A DNA stretch of 64,000 nucleotides from Chloroflexi bacterium TSY. GTDB taxonomy: Bacteria; Chloroflexota; Anaerolineae; Caldilineales; Caldilineaceae. Both the position numbers and the translations under genes were made by a program. Each line of letters opens with the position of its first letter. Positions within the stretch are counted from its first letter, which is position 1. The notes beneath the pieces are model-generated. The model was given only the letters and a program-made list of their open reading frames with translations, was not told the DNA's origin and did no database searches. Positions 1-8,258 of this stretch are shown in pieces. The DNA is taken from contig JAHBNG010000041.1 of NCBI GenBank assembly GCA_019217005.1, positions 43,806-107,805 on the forward strand, given 5' to 3'.

Positions 1-1
1 G

Positions 2-1175
2 CGGGCCATCCTCAAAGGACAGATCGATCGTCTGTCCGAACGAAATATGCGCGCCTTTTTTGCATCCGAGCTTGAATTCTATCTCTTTGATGAGTCTTAT
101 CGCAGCGCATATGAAAAGGGGTACAACAACCTGCAAACGGCTGGTTACTATATTGAGGATTATCACATCTTCCAGACCACGAAGGAAGAGGGGCTGATGC
201 GTGCCGTTCGCAAAGGATTGCAGGGTGCTGGCATTCCCGTAGAAAATTCCAAAGGTGAATGGGGACCCGGTCAGGAAGAGATCAACATACGGTATGCCGA
301 TGCAGTGGAGATGGCCGATCGCCACGTGATTCTTAAAAATGGAATCAAAGAAATGGCTCACCAGCAGGGTAAGGCAATTACATTTATGGCCAAGTGGAAC
401 TACGAATTGGCTGGTTCTTCCTGCCATATCCATTCATCGCTGTGGGACAAATCAGGCCAGGAGTCACTTTTTCACGATGTGATTGATAAATACGGAATGT
501 CTTCGCTGATGCGTCAATACATGGCGGGTCAGCACAAATATGCCCGCGACATCACCTACTTTTTGGCTCCTTTTATGGGGTGGTTCATTTTAGCTGGATA
601 GATAGGTTTACACTTTTAGAAACAGAAAGAACGTTTATATTCTCTGATTTCGCCGGTTCTCAGAGAGAAAACGGTCTCATATAGATTTTTGTCTATATAT
701 CAAAAGTGTAAACCTAATTTTGAACCACCCCCCTTTTATTAATTCATACAAACGTTTTCAAGTGGGCACGTTTGCACCCACCAAGGCAATTTGGAGTCGC
801 GATAACCGAACAGCGGGTTTTCGCCTCTGTGGTGAAGGCACCACAATGACCCGTACCGAGTGTCGCATTGGTGGTGCCGATCTCAACCCCTATTTGGCCT
901 TTGCTGCTTTGTTAGCTGCCGGTCTGGCTGGAATAGAGGAAGAGCTAGAACTGGACCCACCCTACCAAGGTGATGCTTATCAAGACGAGGAACTGATTGA
1001 TGTGCCGAAAACATTACGCGAGGCCACGGAGCTTCTCGAGCAGTCTACCATGCTTCGAGTTGCTTTTGGCGATGAGGTGATCGATCATTATGTTCACACA
1101 GCGCGCTGGGAACAGTTTGAATATGATCGCCGGGTGACGGATTGGGAGTTAAAGCGGGGGTTTGAGAAGGTGTAG
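2..1175 (+). pseudogene. glutamine synthetase family protein, interrupted by a MITE, 5' end outside window
   Basis: ATP-dependent ligase of the GlnA/PuuA fold, joining ammonia or an amine to glutamate. The reading frame is open from base 2, so the true start lies upstream. The first part carries the acidic ASELEFYLF strand, the EINIRYADAVEMADRH region and the SSCHIHSSLWD nucleotide/glutamate-site segment. The second part carries INSYKRF, GTFAPT, DNRTAGFR and the GGADLNPYLAFAALLAAG segment. The two are separated by a 155-bp element plus its 8-bp target duplication. Removing 163 bp restores FLAPFINSYKRFQ exactly, so the insertion is the only lesion seen. The insert brings a stop (TAG at 599) and shifts the frame. 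A TTG at 720 could restart the C-terminal half, but that half lacks the first active-site strands. Whether the ancestor made glutamine or a gamma-glutamyl amide cannot be told. Confidence 0.9.
577..731 (-). mobile_element. 155-bp MITE, family M1, copy 1 (diverged)
   Basis: Non-coding element with perfect 11-bp outer inverted repeats GGGGTGGTTCA / TGAACCACCCC. A longer imperfect arm (TAGGTTTACACTTTT) lies inside each end. It is flanked by a perfect 8-bp duplication CCTTTTAT (569-576 and 732-739). Its reverse complement aligns end to end with the copies at 54970 and 56777 and has the same length, but with many substitutions, so it is the older or a different subfamily member. It carries no transposase; no matching full-length IS is visible in the window. 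Confidence 0.93.
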
Positions 1176-1186
1176 AAGCCCCAATC

Positions 1187-1270
1187 CCTATTTAAGTGTG
1201 CTGCATAAGCCGCCACGGCCAATCCAAATGGACCGGCTCGAATGATCAACGGCTGAGTCTGTTCTGCCAT
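1187..1270 (-). pseudogene. N-terminal scrap of an FAD-dependent oxidoreductase
   Basis: Reading the minus strand from the ATG at 1268-1270 gives about 28 residues that match the start of a flavoprotein monooxygenase or reductase: MAEQTQPLIIRAGPFGLAV then AAYAAHLNRDW. This is the beta-alpha-beta dinucleotide-binding loop (GxGPxGLxxA), but the first glycine is arginine here. Similarity stops where the glutamine synthetase stop codon region begins, so only the first exon-sized piece survives. No other trace of the gene is visible between 1176 and 1381. Short, hence moderate confidence. Confidence 0.5.
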
Positions 1271-1381
1271 GATTAAGCGTATCCTGAAAAGTTTTCGTAC
1301 TCAAAATTCATAGATTCCCAGGATTTATCTGAGCGAACCTGAGACATCTGAGTACGTTCAATTCTACAGACTTTCTTGCCT

Positions 1382-2494
1382 TTACGAAGATGCCTTATCT
1401 AGTTTCTGGAAAAAGTCGTGAAAAATGGCATCGCGGTTGATGCCATACGCTTCACGCATGAGATGGCTGTTCTCGGAATGTTGCCAGGTAAGCTTGTCGC
1501 TCAGTTGGGGTGCATGCAGCAGATCGCTCGGCACCCAGTCAGGATTGAGCAACCATGCAATGTTAATCACATCCCAGATCACCCACGTCCGCCAGTCGAT
1601 ATCCGTGATGCCACGCTGTTCATGAATTGGATTGTGTGTATAGAGATGATAGAGATAATCTCCGATTGCTCCACGCCCCTTGACCCATCGCTGCATGTCG
1701 GGCAATGAGAGGGTCAACTGGGCACCAATGTGAAACCCTGGGAGATAGACCAACGGAACCCCACACGCAAAGAGCAATTGAGAGGCCAGCCGATCTTGTA
1801 CCAAATTGAGCGATGCATCATTGCTCCGATGGCTACCTGAAGGAAAACCCGACGTCCAGACGACCACCATGTTCTTGATGATCTCTGGTTCGATGAGCAA
1901 AGCAGAAGCGACATTCGTGACGCAGCCAATTGCGGAGATATACAGGGGATCATCGGACTTGACGAGGGCTCGTTCGATAATCTGTTTGGCAGCAGGCGTA
2001 TGGTGTGGTTCATCAAGCGAGGTTAGATAATCGGGCGAACCATGAAAGATCATGTTCCCCGGATCTAAGTGGAGCTTGTCGTAAACGCGCAGAACTTCTT
2101 GATAACTCAACGCTTCTCCCTCTTTGGGTGTAACGAACGGCACATCTGCCGGTTCCTTGCCCAGGTGTTTTAATCCATCGAGCCAGCCCTTGTATTGACC
2201 AACTAATCCTGCCTCCTCTTCGTTTGTGGGACTACCAGCGTTAATAACATCTTGGGCGCGCAACAAGCCAGAGCGATGATGTTGGAACGAAAAAGGTTCA
2301 ACCGTTACACCTTCAATTTTGATCTGGTCAGGTGAAAGCAGTGCCCATGCCAAAGCAAACTGATCATCGATCTCATTGGCTGTATCTGTATCAAGAATCA
2401 TGCGGACAGAGCCGGTGGGTGGTTCTAGCAACCGGCGCATCTCAGCGTCTGGTAACTGCGGAAAGCGCGAGACAATTTTGCTGGGAATCGACAT
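1382..2494 (-). CDS. inosine-uridine nucleoside hydrolase family protein
   Basis: Predicted N-glycosidase that splits ribonucleosides, or related N-ribosides, into base and sugar. The N-terminal DTDTANEIDDQFALAW segment is the calcium-binding DxDxxxDD cluster of the IUNH fold, in a divergent form (the usual DTDPGxDDAxA is not kept). The region AIGCVTNVASALLIEP matches the second conserved block (G-x-x-T-N-x-A). About 370 residues, slightly longer than the usual 310-350. I place the start at the ATG of MSIPSK because GGAG lies 9 nt upstream; ORF codons further 5' would overlap the preceding gene. It begins 4 nt after the ADP-ribosylglycohydrolase stop, so the two are translationally linked. 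It is the last gene of the minus-strand catabolic locus. The true substrate is not predictable from sequence. Confidence 0.85.
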   Translation of the reverse strand: MSIPSKIVSRFPQLPDAEMRRLLEPPTGSVRMILDTDTANEIDDQFALAWALLSPDQIKIEGVTVEPFSFQHHRSGLLRAQDVINAGSPTNEEEAGLVGQYKGWLDGLKHLGKEPADVPFVTPKEGEALSYQEVLRVYDKLHLDPGNMIFHGSPDYLTSLDEPHHTPAAKQIIERALVKSDDPLYISAIGCVTNVASALLIEPEIIKNMVVVWTSGFPSGSHRSNDASLNLVQDRLASQLLFACGVPLVYLPGFHIGAQLTLSLPDMQRWVKGRGAIGDYLYHLYTHNPIHEQRGITDIDWRTWVIWDVINIAWLLNPDWVPSDLLHAPQLSDKLTWQHSENSHLMREAYGINRDAIFHDFFQKLDKASS

Positions 2495-2498
2495 TCTT

Positions 2499-3593
2499 TT
2501 AAGCTCCTTCGGCATCAATCAAGGCCCCAAGCGCGTTGAGGTCAAGCTTCTGCCTCTGATAATCGACTTGAATCAGTTCCGTCAGCTGCTGCGCATATGC
2601 TCTCATGTCCACTTGCGGATTGCCATCAATAACTGGTTGAATCCATCGCTTCGGAATCGCATCTACACCTTGAAATGCACCGGCCAAAGCACCTGCCACG
2701 CTCGCATAAGAATCTTTGTCCCGTCCATACATAATCGAACCAACAATCGATCGATAGACATCACCCTTCGCTGCTACAAACATAGAGAGAGCCACAACCA
2801 GAGTATGGGTGGCTTCAGAGAAAAGATGACCCCACTCAAGCAGTTCCATCAGCGGCTGGCGGATTGCAAAGACATCACGCTCCGTTCGGGCAATCATCAA
2901 TCCTGCATCCAGAAATTTGAGATTAGGATCGTAACGCCATTCTGTGTTGTGCCAGTGGGGGCCTTCACGCCGTTTGGCGAAGTCGAGATGAGCAGAGCGA
3001 ACAGCCTCGATAATTGACTCGACCGTTGTCCGTGGACGCATTGCTTCGGCAATCGCAGAGACCATCATGGCGGAGGCGGTTTTTGCGTAACCGTCTGTGA
3101 AAAAGGCGAGATCAAAGCCCAGTTGATATGCTTCAGTGGGGCGACAAGCAGTGATCAGACCCAAAGGCGAGTTGGCCATCAGCGCACCATTGGTTGGCTC
3201 ACCACCAAAGATGACCTTGTCACCGCCCCAGACCGTTTTGTGGTAGTACTCCTCAACAAAACCGCGATGCATCTCATCCGGTGCATGGTGATATGCCTTG
3301 GCTAGCACAAAGTTGAGATCGCCTGCTCGAGGCTTGCCGCCTGCTCGAAAAATTGCCTGACAAAAGAGATGTTTCAAGCGGGTATCGTCGGTGTAGACAC
3401 CGATACAATCTCCCTCTCCAAAGTGTCCATGATGTGCTCCTGGGCGGTCATAAGGGACGTAGCGGTCTAAGTTGCCATATTGGGCGTAGATTTCATCCGG
3501 TGTCCATTGCTCGACAGGACCGCCCAATGCGTCACCTATTGCACCGCCAAGGAGACAGCCATAGACCTTTTTGAAAAGTAAAGATTCTTTCAT
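2499..3593 (-). CDS. ADP-ribosylglycohydrolase family protein
   Basis: DraG/ARH-type dinuclear-metal hydrolase that cleaves N- or O-glycosidic ADP-ribose bonds or, in many bacterial operons, other ribosides. Seen in the protein: GAIGDALGGPVE near the N-terminus, the metal-binding YTDDTRL, and a C-terminal GRDKDSYASVAGALAGAF block corresponding to the family GGDxDT motif, with lysine in the place often held by threonine. About 364 residues, as expected. The ATG of MKESLLFKK is chosen over one 45 nt upstream because it overlaps the stop of the preceding small reading frame as ATGA and starts right at the family fold. With the nucleoside hydrolase 4 nt downstream and an ABC importer upstream, a role in scavenging a ribosylated compound is more likely than regulatory de-ADP-ribosylation; this is inference. 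Confidence 0.86.
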   Translation of the reverse strand: MKESLLFKKVYGCLLGGAIGDALGGPVEQWTPDEIYAQYGNLDRYVPYDRPGAHHGHFGEGDCIGVYTDDTRLKHLFCQAIFRAGGKPRAGDLNFVLAKAYHHAPDEMHRGFVEEYYHKTVWGGDKVIFGGEPTNGALMANSPLGLITACRPTEAYQLGFDLAFFTDGYAKTASAMMVSAIAEAMRPRTTVESIIEAVRSAHLDFAKRREGPHWHNTEWRYDPNLKFLDAGLMIARTERDVFAIRQPLMELLEWGHLFSEATHTLVVALSMFVAAKGDVYRSIVGSIMYGRDKDSYASVAGALAGAFQGVDAIPKRWIQPVIDGNPQVDMRAYAQQLTELIQVDYQRQKLDLNALGALIDAEGA

Positions 3594-3724
3594 ATCGAAG
3601 CCAAATATTCTTTCACTTTGCTGCTCTCGATCTGCCAATTCTTCCAGGTTTTGCGCAGTTTGAAGCCCATTTCATGGTTAATTTTGAGCATGGCTGCGTT
3701 GGACGATGCATTGCCAGGTGACAT
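3590..3724 (-). pseudogene. C-terminal remnant of a GNAT acetyltransferase, still with a good ribosome binding site
   Basis: A 44-residue reading frame sits between the ABC ATPase stop (9 nt away) and the ADP-ribosylglycohydrolase, whose ATG overlaps its TGA. AGGAG lies just upstream of its ATG, so it is probably translated. The product (MSPGNASSNAAMLKINHEMG, then FKLRKTWKNWQ) looks like the last strands of a GNAT acetyltransferase, where N-x-x-M-x-x-x-N-x-x-x-G-F marks the end of the acetyl-CoA fold. The N-terminal 100 or more residues of such an enzyme are missing. It may be kept only for translational coupling. Family assignment is by motif recognition alone. Confidence 0.6.
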
Positions 3725-3733
3725 GGACTCTCC

Positions 3734-4777
3734 TCACCCTCTTGTGAGTACCCAGATATTCTCCTCCGGTAAGCGAACCGAAATCGTGTCCCCAGGCAGC
3801 ACTTTGAAATTGGCTGGACCATGGGCCTGCCAACTCTGCCCTCTCATATCCAACTGAAGCTGGGTGTAAGTGCCCATATAGATGGTGGATTGGACCTGCG
3901 TGCTGATTGCATTTAGACTGCCTTTGGTTGGGTTGAGGTGGATATCCTCAGGCCGTACTGTAATAAAGACATCGCCATCTGGCTGGGTAATGCTTTTGCC
4001 CTGAAGCGATAGTTCGCCCAGTGCAGTCTCGACAATTGAACCGCGCTTCGTGCCAGGCAGGAAGTTTTCGTTGCGAAAAAAGCGGGCAATTTCGGTGGTC
4101 CGTGGCTGTTCATAGAAGGCCTGCGGGATATCATATTGCTGGAGTGTACCATCAAACATAAGCGCCACACGGTCGGCCAGCATCACCGCTTCTTCCTGAT
4201 CGTGGGTGACGAAGATAGAGGTGATCTGCATCTCCTGTTGGATGCGACGAATCAGCTCGCGCATTTCCAGACGCAAGTTGGCATCTAGATTGGCCAATGG
4301 TTCGTCCAATAGCAGTACTTTGGGCTGCACAATGAGAGCACGCGCCAATGCAACTCGCTGTTGTTGACCACCCGAAAGCTCATGCGCCTGTCGCTTCTCA
4401 AATCCAGGCAACCGTACAAGCTCCAGCATTTCCGATACACGTCTTTCGATTTCGGGCTTTTTTACGCGCTGCATGCGTAGACCAAAACCTACATTTTGGG
4501 CCACATTCATGGTTGGAAAAAGCAGGTGTTTTTGAAAGACCATGACTGCCCCGCGCTTTTCGGTTGGAACGGTCAAAACGGAGTGGCCATCAAAGAGCAC
4601 ATCCCCTTCACTGGGCAAAAGTAACCCCGTGATCATACGTAGCGTGGTTGTCTTGCCACAACCAGATGGTCCCAGAAAGGCCACCAACTGGCCAGTCGGA
4701 ATTTCCAGATTCAGATTGTCTACGGCAATTACATCACCAAAACGACGGGTTAGATTCTTTAGGACAACTTCAGTCAT
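3734..4777 (-). CDS. ABC importer ATP-binding protein (PotA/UgpC-like)
   Basis: ATPase that powers the importer formed with the two permeases at 6451-8165 and the lipoprotein at 8259. Walker A is GPSGCGKTTT (about residue 36), the signature is LSGGQQQRVALARAL, Walker B is VLLLDEPLANLD and the switch histidine is in VTHDQEEA. The C-terminal third is a TOBE-like regulatory domain. 347 residues, typical for the sugar/polyamine/YnjD group. Genes for the permeases lie upstream, but a toxin-antitoxin relic and a 1255-bp IS now sit in between, so transcription from the original promoter may be weakened. Confidence 0.92.
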   Translation of the reverse strand: MTEVVLKNLTRRFGDVIAVDNLNLEIPTGQLVAFLGPSGCGKTTTLRMITGLLLPSEGDVLFDGHSVLTVPTEKRGAVMVFQKHLLFPTMNVAQNVGFGLRMQRVKKPEIERRVSEMLELVRLPGFEKRQAHELSGGQQQRVALARALIVQPKVLLLDEPLANLDANLRLEMRELIRRIQQEMQITSIFVTHDQEEAVMLADRVALMFDGTLQQYDIPQAFYEQPRTTEIARFFRNENFLPGTKRGSIVETALGELSLQGKSITQPDGDVFITVRPEDIHLNPTKGSLNAISTQVQSTIYMGTYTQLQLDMRGQSWQAHGPANFKVLPGDTISVRLPEENIWVLTRG

Positions 4778-4785
4778 AATGTTTG

Positions 4786-4932
4786 TTACTGTTTTTCAAC
4801 ATAGTTTATGCCCTCAATATCCCTAAAATCTGAATCTTGTGTCCACAAGACTGCATGATTCGCCTGTGCAGTTGCCCAGATAATACTGTCGGCGAAATAT
4901 TCTAACCAACCCGAAGAATCGACCACATTCAC
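4786..4932 (-). pseudogene. VapC-type PIN toxin with a clean in-frame internal deletion
   Basis: From a GTG overlapping the antitoxin stop (GTGTGA), 48 codons encode MNVVDSSGWLEYFAD, then directly SIIWATAQANHAVLWTQD and SDFRDIEGINYV. The first piece is the PIN start with its first catalytic aspartate. The second is the PIN end, normally introduced by a second ADS-like motif some 80 residues later (L-x-x-A-D-S-I-I-x-A-T-A). The junction falls exactly on the shared sequence A-D(-S), consistent with deletion between short direct repeats. Two of the four acidic active-site positions are probably lost. The toxin should be inactive. Confidence 0.75.
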
Positions 4933-5135
4933 ACTCGATCATCCTCCCGCTTAATAGATGTATCAATGCCTTGTAAAAATCCCCTCAGACTCGTGACCGG
5001 CATAACTGGAACAAGCTCAATTCGATTTTGATAGGCGATTACATGAACTTTTTGCCCAGGCTGAATCGAAAGAGCTTTGCGAACCAACTTAGGAATAACA
5101 ATTTGAAATTTCGGCGAGACTGTCACGGTTTCCAT
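4929..5135 (-). CDS. AbrB/MazE-type antitoxin
   Basis: Sixty-eight residues with the swapped-hairpin AbrB DNA-binding fold: METVTVSPKFQIVIPK followed by VRKALSIQPGQKVHV. GGAG is well placed before the ATG. It overlaps the truncated PIN toxin by the usual 4 nt and would repress its own promoter together with that partner. With the toxin gutted, the antitoxin is probably free of selection except as a repressor. The pair has landed inside an ABC transporter operon, between permease and ATPase genes. Confidence 0.85.
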   Translation of the reverse strand: METVTVSPKFQIVIPKLVRKALSIQPGQKVHVIAYQNRIELVPVMPVTSLRGFLQGIDTSIKREDDRV

Positions 5136-5224
5136 ACAAATTCTCCATCGATAATCAATATGTCATACCAAAATGGATTCTAATGGATAATGGTAAACTT
5201 GTAAAGTGATTGTTATAACCGTCC

Positions 5225-6479
5225 TAGGGCAATCGCGTACTTGTACAAGAAAGAAAAGAAGGGATAATCTATTTTGGAACCCAAAAAGGAGAAACCAAAA
5301 TGGAAAAGCCCGAAATAGCAAGCATAGAAAAGCACTTTGGAAGCATAGAAGAGCCAAGAAGCCCGATAAATCGACGCCACAATCTAATCGATATAATCGT
5401 GATAGCAATCTGTGCAGTCATATGCGGAGCAGACGATTGGGAAGGGGGCGAAAAATTCGGCAAAGCCAAAAAGGAGTGGCTAGAAAGCATACTGGAGTTG
5501 CCAAATGGAATCCCATCGCACGATACATTCTGGCGCGTATTTGGATTGCTAGATGGAGAGGTCTTTGCCGAATGTTTCAGCAAATGGATGAGCGCAGTCT
5601 GCCAGGTGACGAATGGAGAAGTGGTGGCAATAGACGGCAAGCAGTTGAGACGTTCCCATGATAAAACAGTGGGCAAAGGAGCCATATACATGGTGAGTGC
5701 TTGGGCTTCTCTGAACAAAGTAGTCCTTGGTCAGTGGAAAGTGGATGAAAAGTCGAATGAAATCACAGCTATTCCAGAGTTACTGCGCTTGTTGGAGATC
5801 AAAGGGGGCACTCGTGACCATCGATGCTATGGGTGCTCAGACTGAAATTGCACAGCTCATCATTGACAATGAGGCTGATTATCTCCTCTCTCTCAAGGGC
5901 AATCAAGGAAACTTACATGCAGATGTCGCCTTGCTCTTTGAGGATCTCGAGGAAAGTGACTTTACTGCCTTTGACCACGATTATGCCAAAACGACCGATA
6001 AGGGACACGGTCGGCTTGAAACCCGAGAAGCCTGGACCATTTCTGCCCCCGACATCATCCAGAATCTGCGCAATTCTGAGCAATGGCCTGAACTCTCTAC
6101 CGTCATGATGGTTCAAGCCCAACGCACCTTGATTTGTGGTGATTCTCAGCAAAAAAGACAATCCCGACAGGCGCTATTACCTCTCGAGTTCCGAGTCCGA
6201 TGCTCGCTCTTTACTCAATGCCTCTCGCACTCATTGGCATGTCGAAAATCGCCTACACTGGACCCTCGATATTGCCTTCCGAGAGGATGAATCCCGTTTG
6301 CGCAAAGGCCACTCAGCTCAGAATTTCGCTGCCCTTCGTCATATTGCTCTCAATCTGCTCAAGAAGGAGACTTCTCTCAACGTTGGCATCAAAAACAAGC
6401 GCCTTACCGCTGGCTGGGACCACCACTATCTCTTGACAGTCCTTTCTGGCTTATTTTTTTAAGGTACGCGATTGCCCTA
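5225..6479 (+). mobile_element. ISAs1-family insertion sequence with 10-bp target duplication
   Basis: Terminal inverted repeats TAGGGCAATCGCGTAC (5225-5240) and GTACGCGATTGCCCTA (6464-6479) are perfect over 16 bp. The flanks ATAACCGTCC (5215-5224 and 6480-6489) are a perfect 10-bp target duplication, within the range known for ISAs1. The element is 1255 bp and contains one transposase gene broken by two frameshifts. The insertion point is the stop codon region of the minus-strand permease gene, whose original TAA lay at 5213-5215. Confidence 0.94.
5300..6462 (+). pseudogene. ISAs1 family DDE transposase, two frameshifts
   Basis: The three segments join into one ISAs1 (H-repeat) transposase of about 385 residues. 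They are 5300-5810 (SPINRRHNLIDIIVIAICAV, VVAIDGKQLRRS with the first catalytic Asp), about 5811-6135 (VTIDAMGAQTEIA with the second Asp, and LSLKGNQGNLH) and 6136-6462 (NRLHWTLDIAFREDESR with the catalytic Glu region). Frame changes occur near 5810 (GGGGGC run) and near 6135-6150 (AAAAAAG run). Both are next to homopolymers, so either decay or sequencing error could be responsible. Confidence 0.9.
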
Positions 6480-7293
6480 ATAACCGTCCAAACCCGCCCA
6501 TGACGGCAGATTCGCGTCCAAGCTGGCGAGAGATAAAGATCAAGACAACGATTGCTGGTGCCACGAAAACCAGGCTAATTGCGGCAGCATTGGCCTGGTT
6601 TGCACCAGAAATGAAGGGAAACAACACCATCGGCAGCGTGATGATACGACCGCCGCCGATTAGGAGCGTCGTCACATATTGTCCCCACGAAATAAGAAAG
6701 GTAAACATTGTGGCAACAAGCAGACCAGGAAAGATTCCGGGCAACGTAACGTGCCAGAAAACTCGCATAGGACCCGCACCCAATGTACGCGCCGTGTCCT
6801 CTAATTCGGTCCCATAATTGGCAAAGACGCTGGACATGACCAGAACCATATAGGGAACACAAGGAATCAGGTGAACGAGCGATACGCCTAGAAAGCTGTC
6901 GGTCAAACGGTAGCGGATGAACATAATATGGATACCCATGACGGCCACAATTCCAGGGACAATAATCGGGGCCATCAGCAACCACTCAATGACGGCTTTG
7001 CCCCGAAAATCATAAAAAGCGATGGCTCGTGCAGCTGGCAATCCGACAATGATCGACAAAATTGAAACAATGAATGCAACAATTAACGAATTGACCAAAC
7101 CCTCACCGACACGAGATGATTCATCAAATACATATTGCCATGAGTTCAAGCTCCATGTGCTGGGAAGCAGATCTGGGAAAAACCAGCGGAAAGCAAAAGA
7201 CCAGATGAATTGCGGAATGATGGGAGCCAGGACACCGATGAAGATAATCGTTAAGGCGAACCAGCGCCAGAAAAGCTTTGAGGACATGTTCAT
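6451..7293 (-). CDS. ABC importer permease 2, C-terminus rewritten by an IS
   Basis: Inner-membrane component of the importer, six predicted membrane segments. The EAA coupling loop is seen as LEDTARTLGAGPMRVFW. The start is the ATG that overlaps the previous permease stop as TGATG, giving MNMSSKLFWRWF; the longer upstream reading frame is a shadow of permease 1. The original protein ended ...GGFGRL followed by TAA. The ISAs1 element landed within those last codons, so the protein now reads on into the inverted repeat and gains a short tail (LGQSRTLKK) before a stop at 6451. The protein body is intact, so function may persist. Confidence 0.88.
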   Translation of the reverse strand: MNMSSKLFWRWFALTIIFIGVLAPIIPQFIWSFAFRWFFPDLLPSTWSLNSWQYVFDESSRVGEGLVNSLIVAFIVSILSIIVGLPAARAIAFYDFRGKAVIEWLLMAPIIVPGIVAVMGIHIMFIRYRLTDSFLGVSLVHLIPCVPYMVLVMSSVFANYGTELEDTARTLGAGPMRVFWHVTLPGIFPGLLVATMFTFLISWGQYVTTLLIGGGRIITLPMVLFPFISGANQANAAAISLVFVAPAIVVLIFISRQLGRESAVMGGFGRLLGQSRTLKK

Positions 7294-8165
7294 CACCCCG
7301 TCACTGCATACCGCGCCAACCGTCGATAGGCTGCCAGCAGCGCTACCGCGATAATGGCCAAGATAACGCTGATCGCCATTGCTTGCGGTCGCAGTGCCAG
7401 ATCCGGATCTTGATAATGTTGAAAGGCCAAGACAGGCAATGTTGTGGGAAAGCGAACGCCCAAAAGCAACGGAATCTCGTAAGAGGCAAAGACAAAGGCA
7501 AAGACGATAATCGATGTTGAGAGTATACCTGGCATAATCAAGGGGAGCAGCACGTTCCAAAAACGCTGCCAACGATTGGCACCAAGCGTCTGGGCGATTT
7601 CCTCAAACTGAGGACCAACGCTTTGCAAGATTGCCAGCACCACCAGTCCAATGAAGGGAACTTCTTTCCACAAAAAGGTCAGGATGATAGCAATTCCAGC
7701 TCGATCAAAGACCATGATCGGGAAATCCGCCGGACGCTCGATGAGTCCCGCCGCCACACCAAATCGGGCCAATAGACCACTCTGTGTGACAAGGAGAACA
7801 ATCCCGTTGGCTGCGACCAGATGAGGAATCGGCAGCGGTACTTGGAAAAGAAACGTTGTAAACTGGCTTCCCCGAAAGCTTTCTCGCAACACCAGAGCAA
7901 AGGCAACGGCTAACACACACGATAAGAAGGTGCTCCAAAACGCAATCCGGAATGTGAGCCAAAGCGATTGAACAAAATTACGATCGGTGAGTGCATCAAC
8001 ATAATGTTGAATCGTAAAGTCGGTTAAGCCAATGACTGGAAAATAGCCAAAACTTTGCCCTACGCCCACTACCATGCCGCCACCAAAGAGCAGGATGAGT
8101 ACGGCAAAGGCCAGCAATAACATCAGCGGGACGCGTAATTTTTCGAAAAGTCGAAGACGGAGCAT
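7293..8165 (-). CDS. ABC importer permease 1
   Basis: Binding-protein-dependent transport inner-membrane protein of about 290 residues, with a first helix at residues 14-35 and five more downstream. The cytoplasmic EAA motif is EEIAQTLGANRWQRFW, which docks onto the ATPase. It overlaps the next permease by one base (TGATG), so the two are co-translated and likely form the heterodimeric channel. Together with the upstream lipoprotein it most resembles the YnjB-C-D type importers, whose ligand is not firmly known. A palindromic repeat lies between it and the binding-protein gene. Confidence 0.9.
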   Translation of the reverse strand: MLRLRLFEKLRVPLMLLLAFAVLILLFGGGMVVGVGQSFGYFPVIGLTDFTIQHYVDALTDRNFVQSLWLTFRIAFWSTFLSCVLAVAFALVLRESFRGSQFTTFLFQVPLPIPHLVAANGIVLLVTQSGLLARFGVAAGLIERPADFPIMVFDRAGIAIILTFLWKEVPFIGLVVLAILQSVGPQFEEIAQTLGANRWQRFWNVLLPLIMPGILSTSIIVFAFVFASYEIPLLLGVRFPTTLPVLAFQHYQDPDLALRPQAMAISVILAIIAVALLAAYRRLARYAVTG

Positions 8166-8180
8166 GGTGGATAGTAGAGG

Positions 8181-8250
8181 GTGGATAGTGGATGGCTACA
8201 CAATCACGATCTGACGGGCAGAATACTATCAACCAGCCACTATCCACTAT
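8181..8250. repeat. palindromic repeat family R2, copy 1
   Basis: Arms GTGGATAGTGGATGGCT (8181-8197) and AGCCACTATCCACTAT (8235-8250) can pair around a 37-nt loop. A relative with the same arms lies at 30826-30900. It sits in the gap between the binding-protein gene and permease 1, where a hairpin could reduce readthrough and so set the usual excess of binding protein over membrane parts. Confidence 0.75.
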
Positions 8251-8258
8251 TAAAACTT

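Noticed and set aside
2376..3017. 213-codon plus-strand open frame
   Set aside because: Fully antisense to the nucleoside hydrolase and ADP-ribosylglycohydrolase genes; no family features and a Cys/Arg-rich composition typical of shadow frames.
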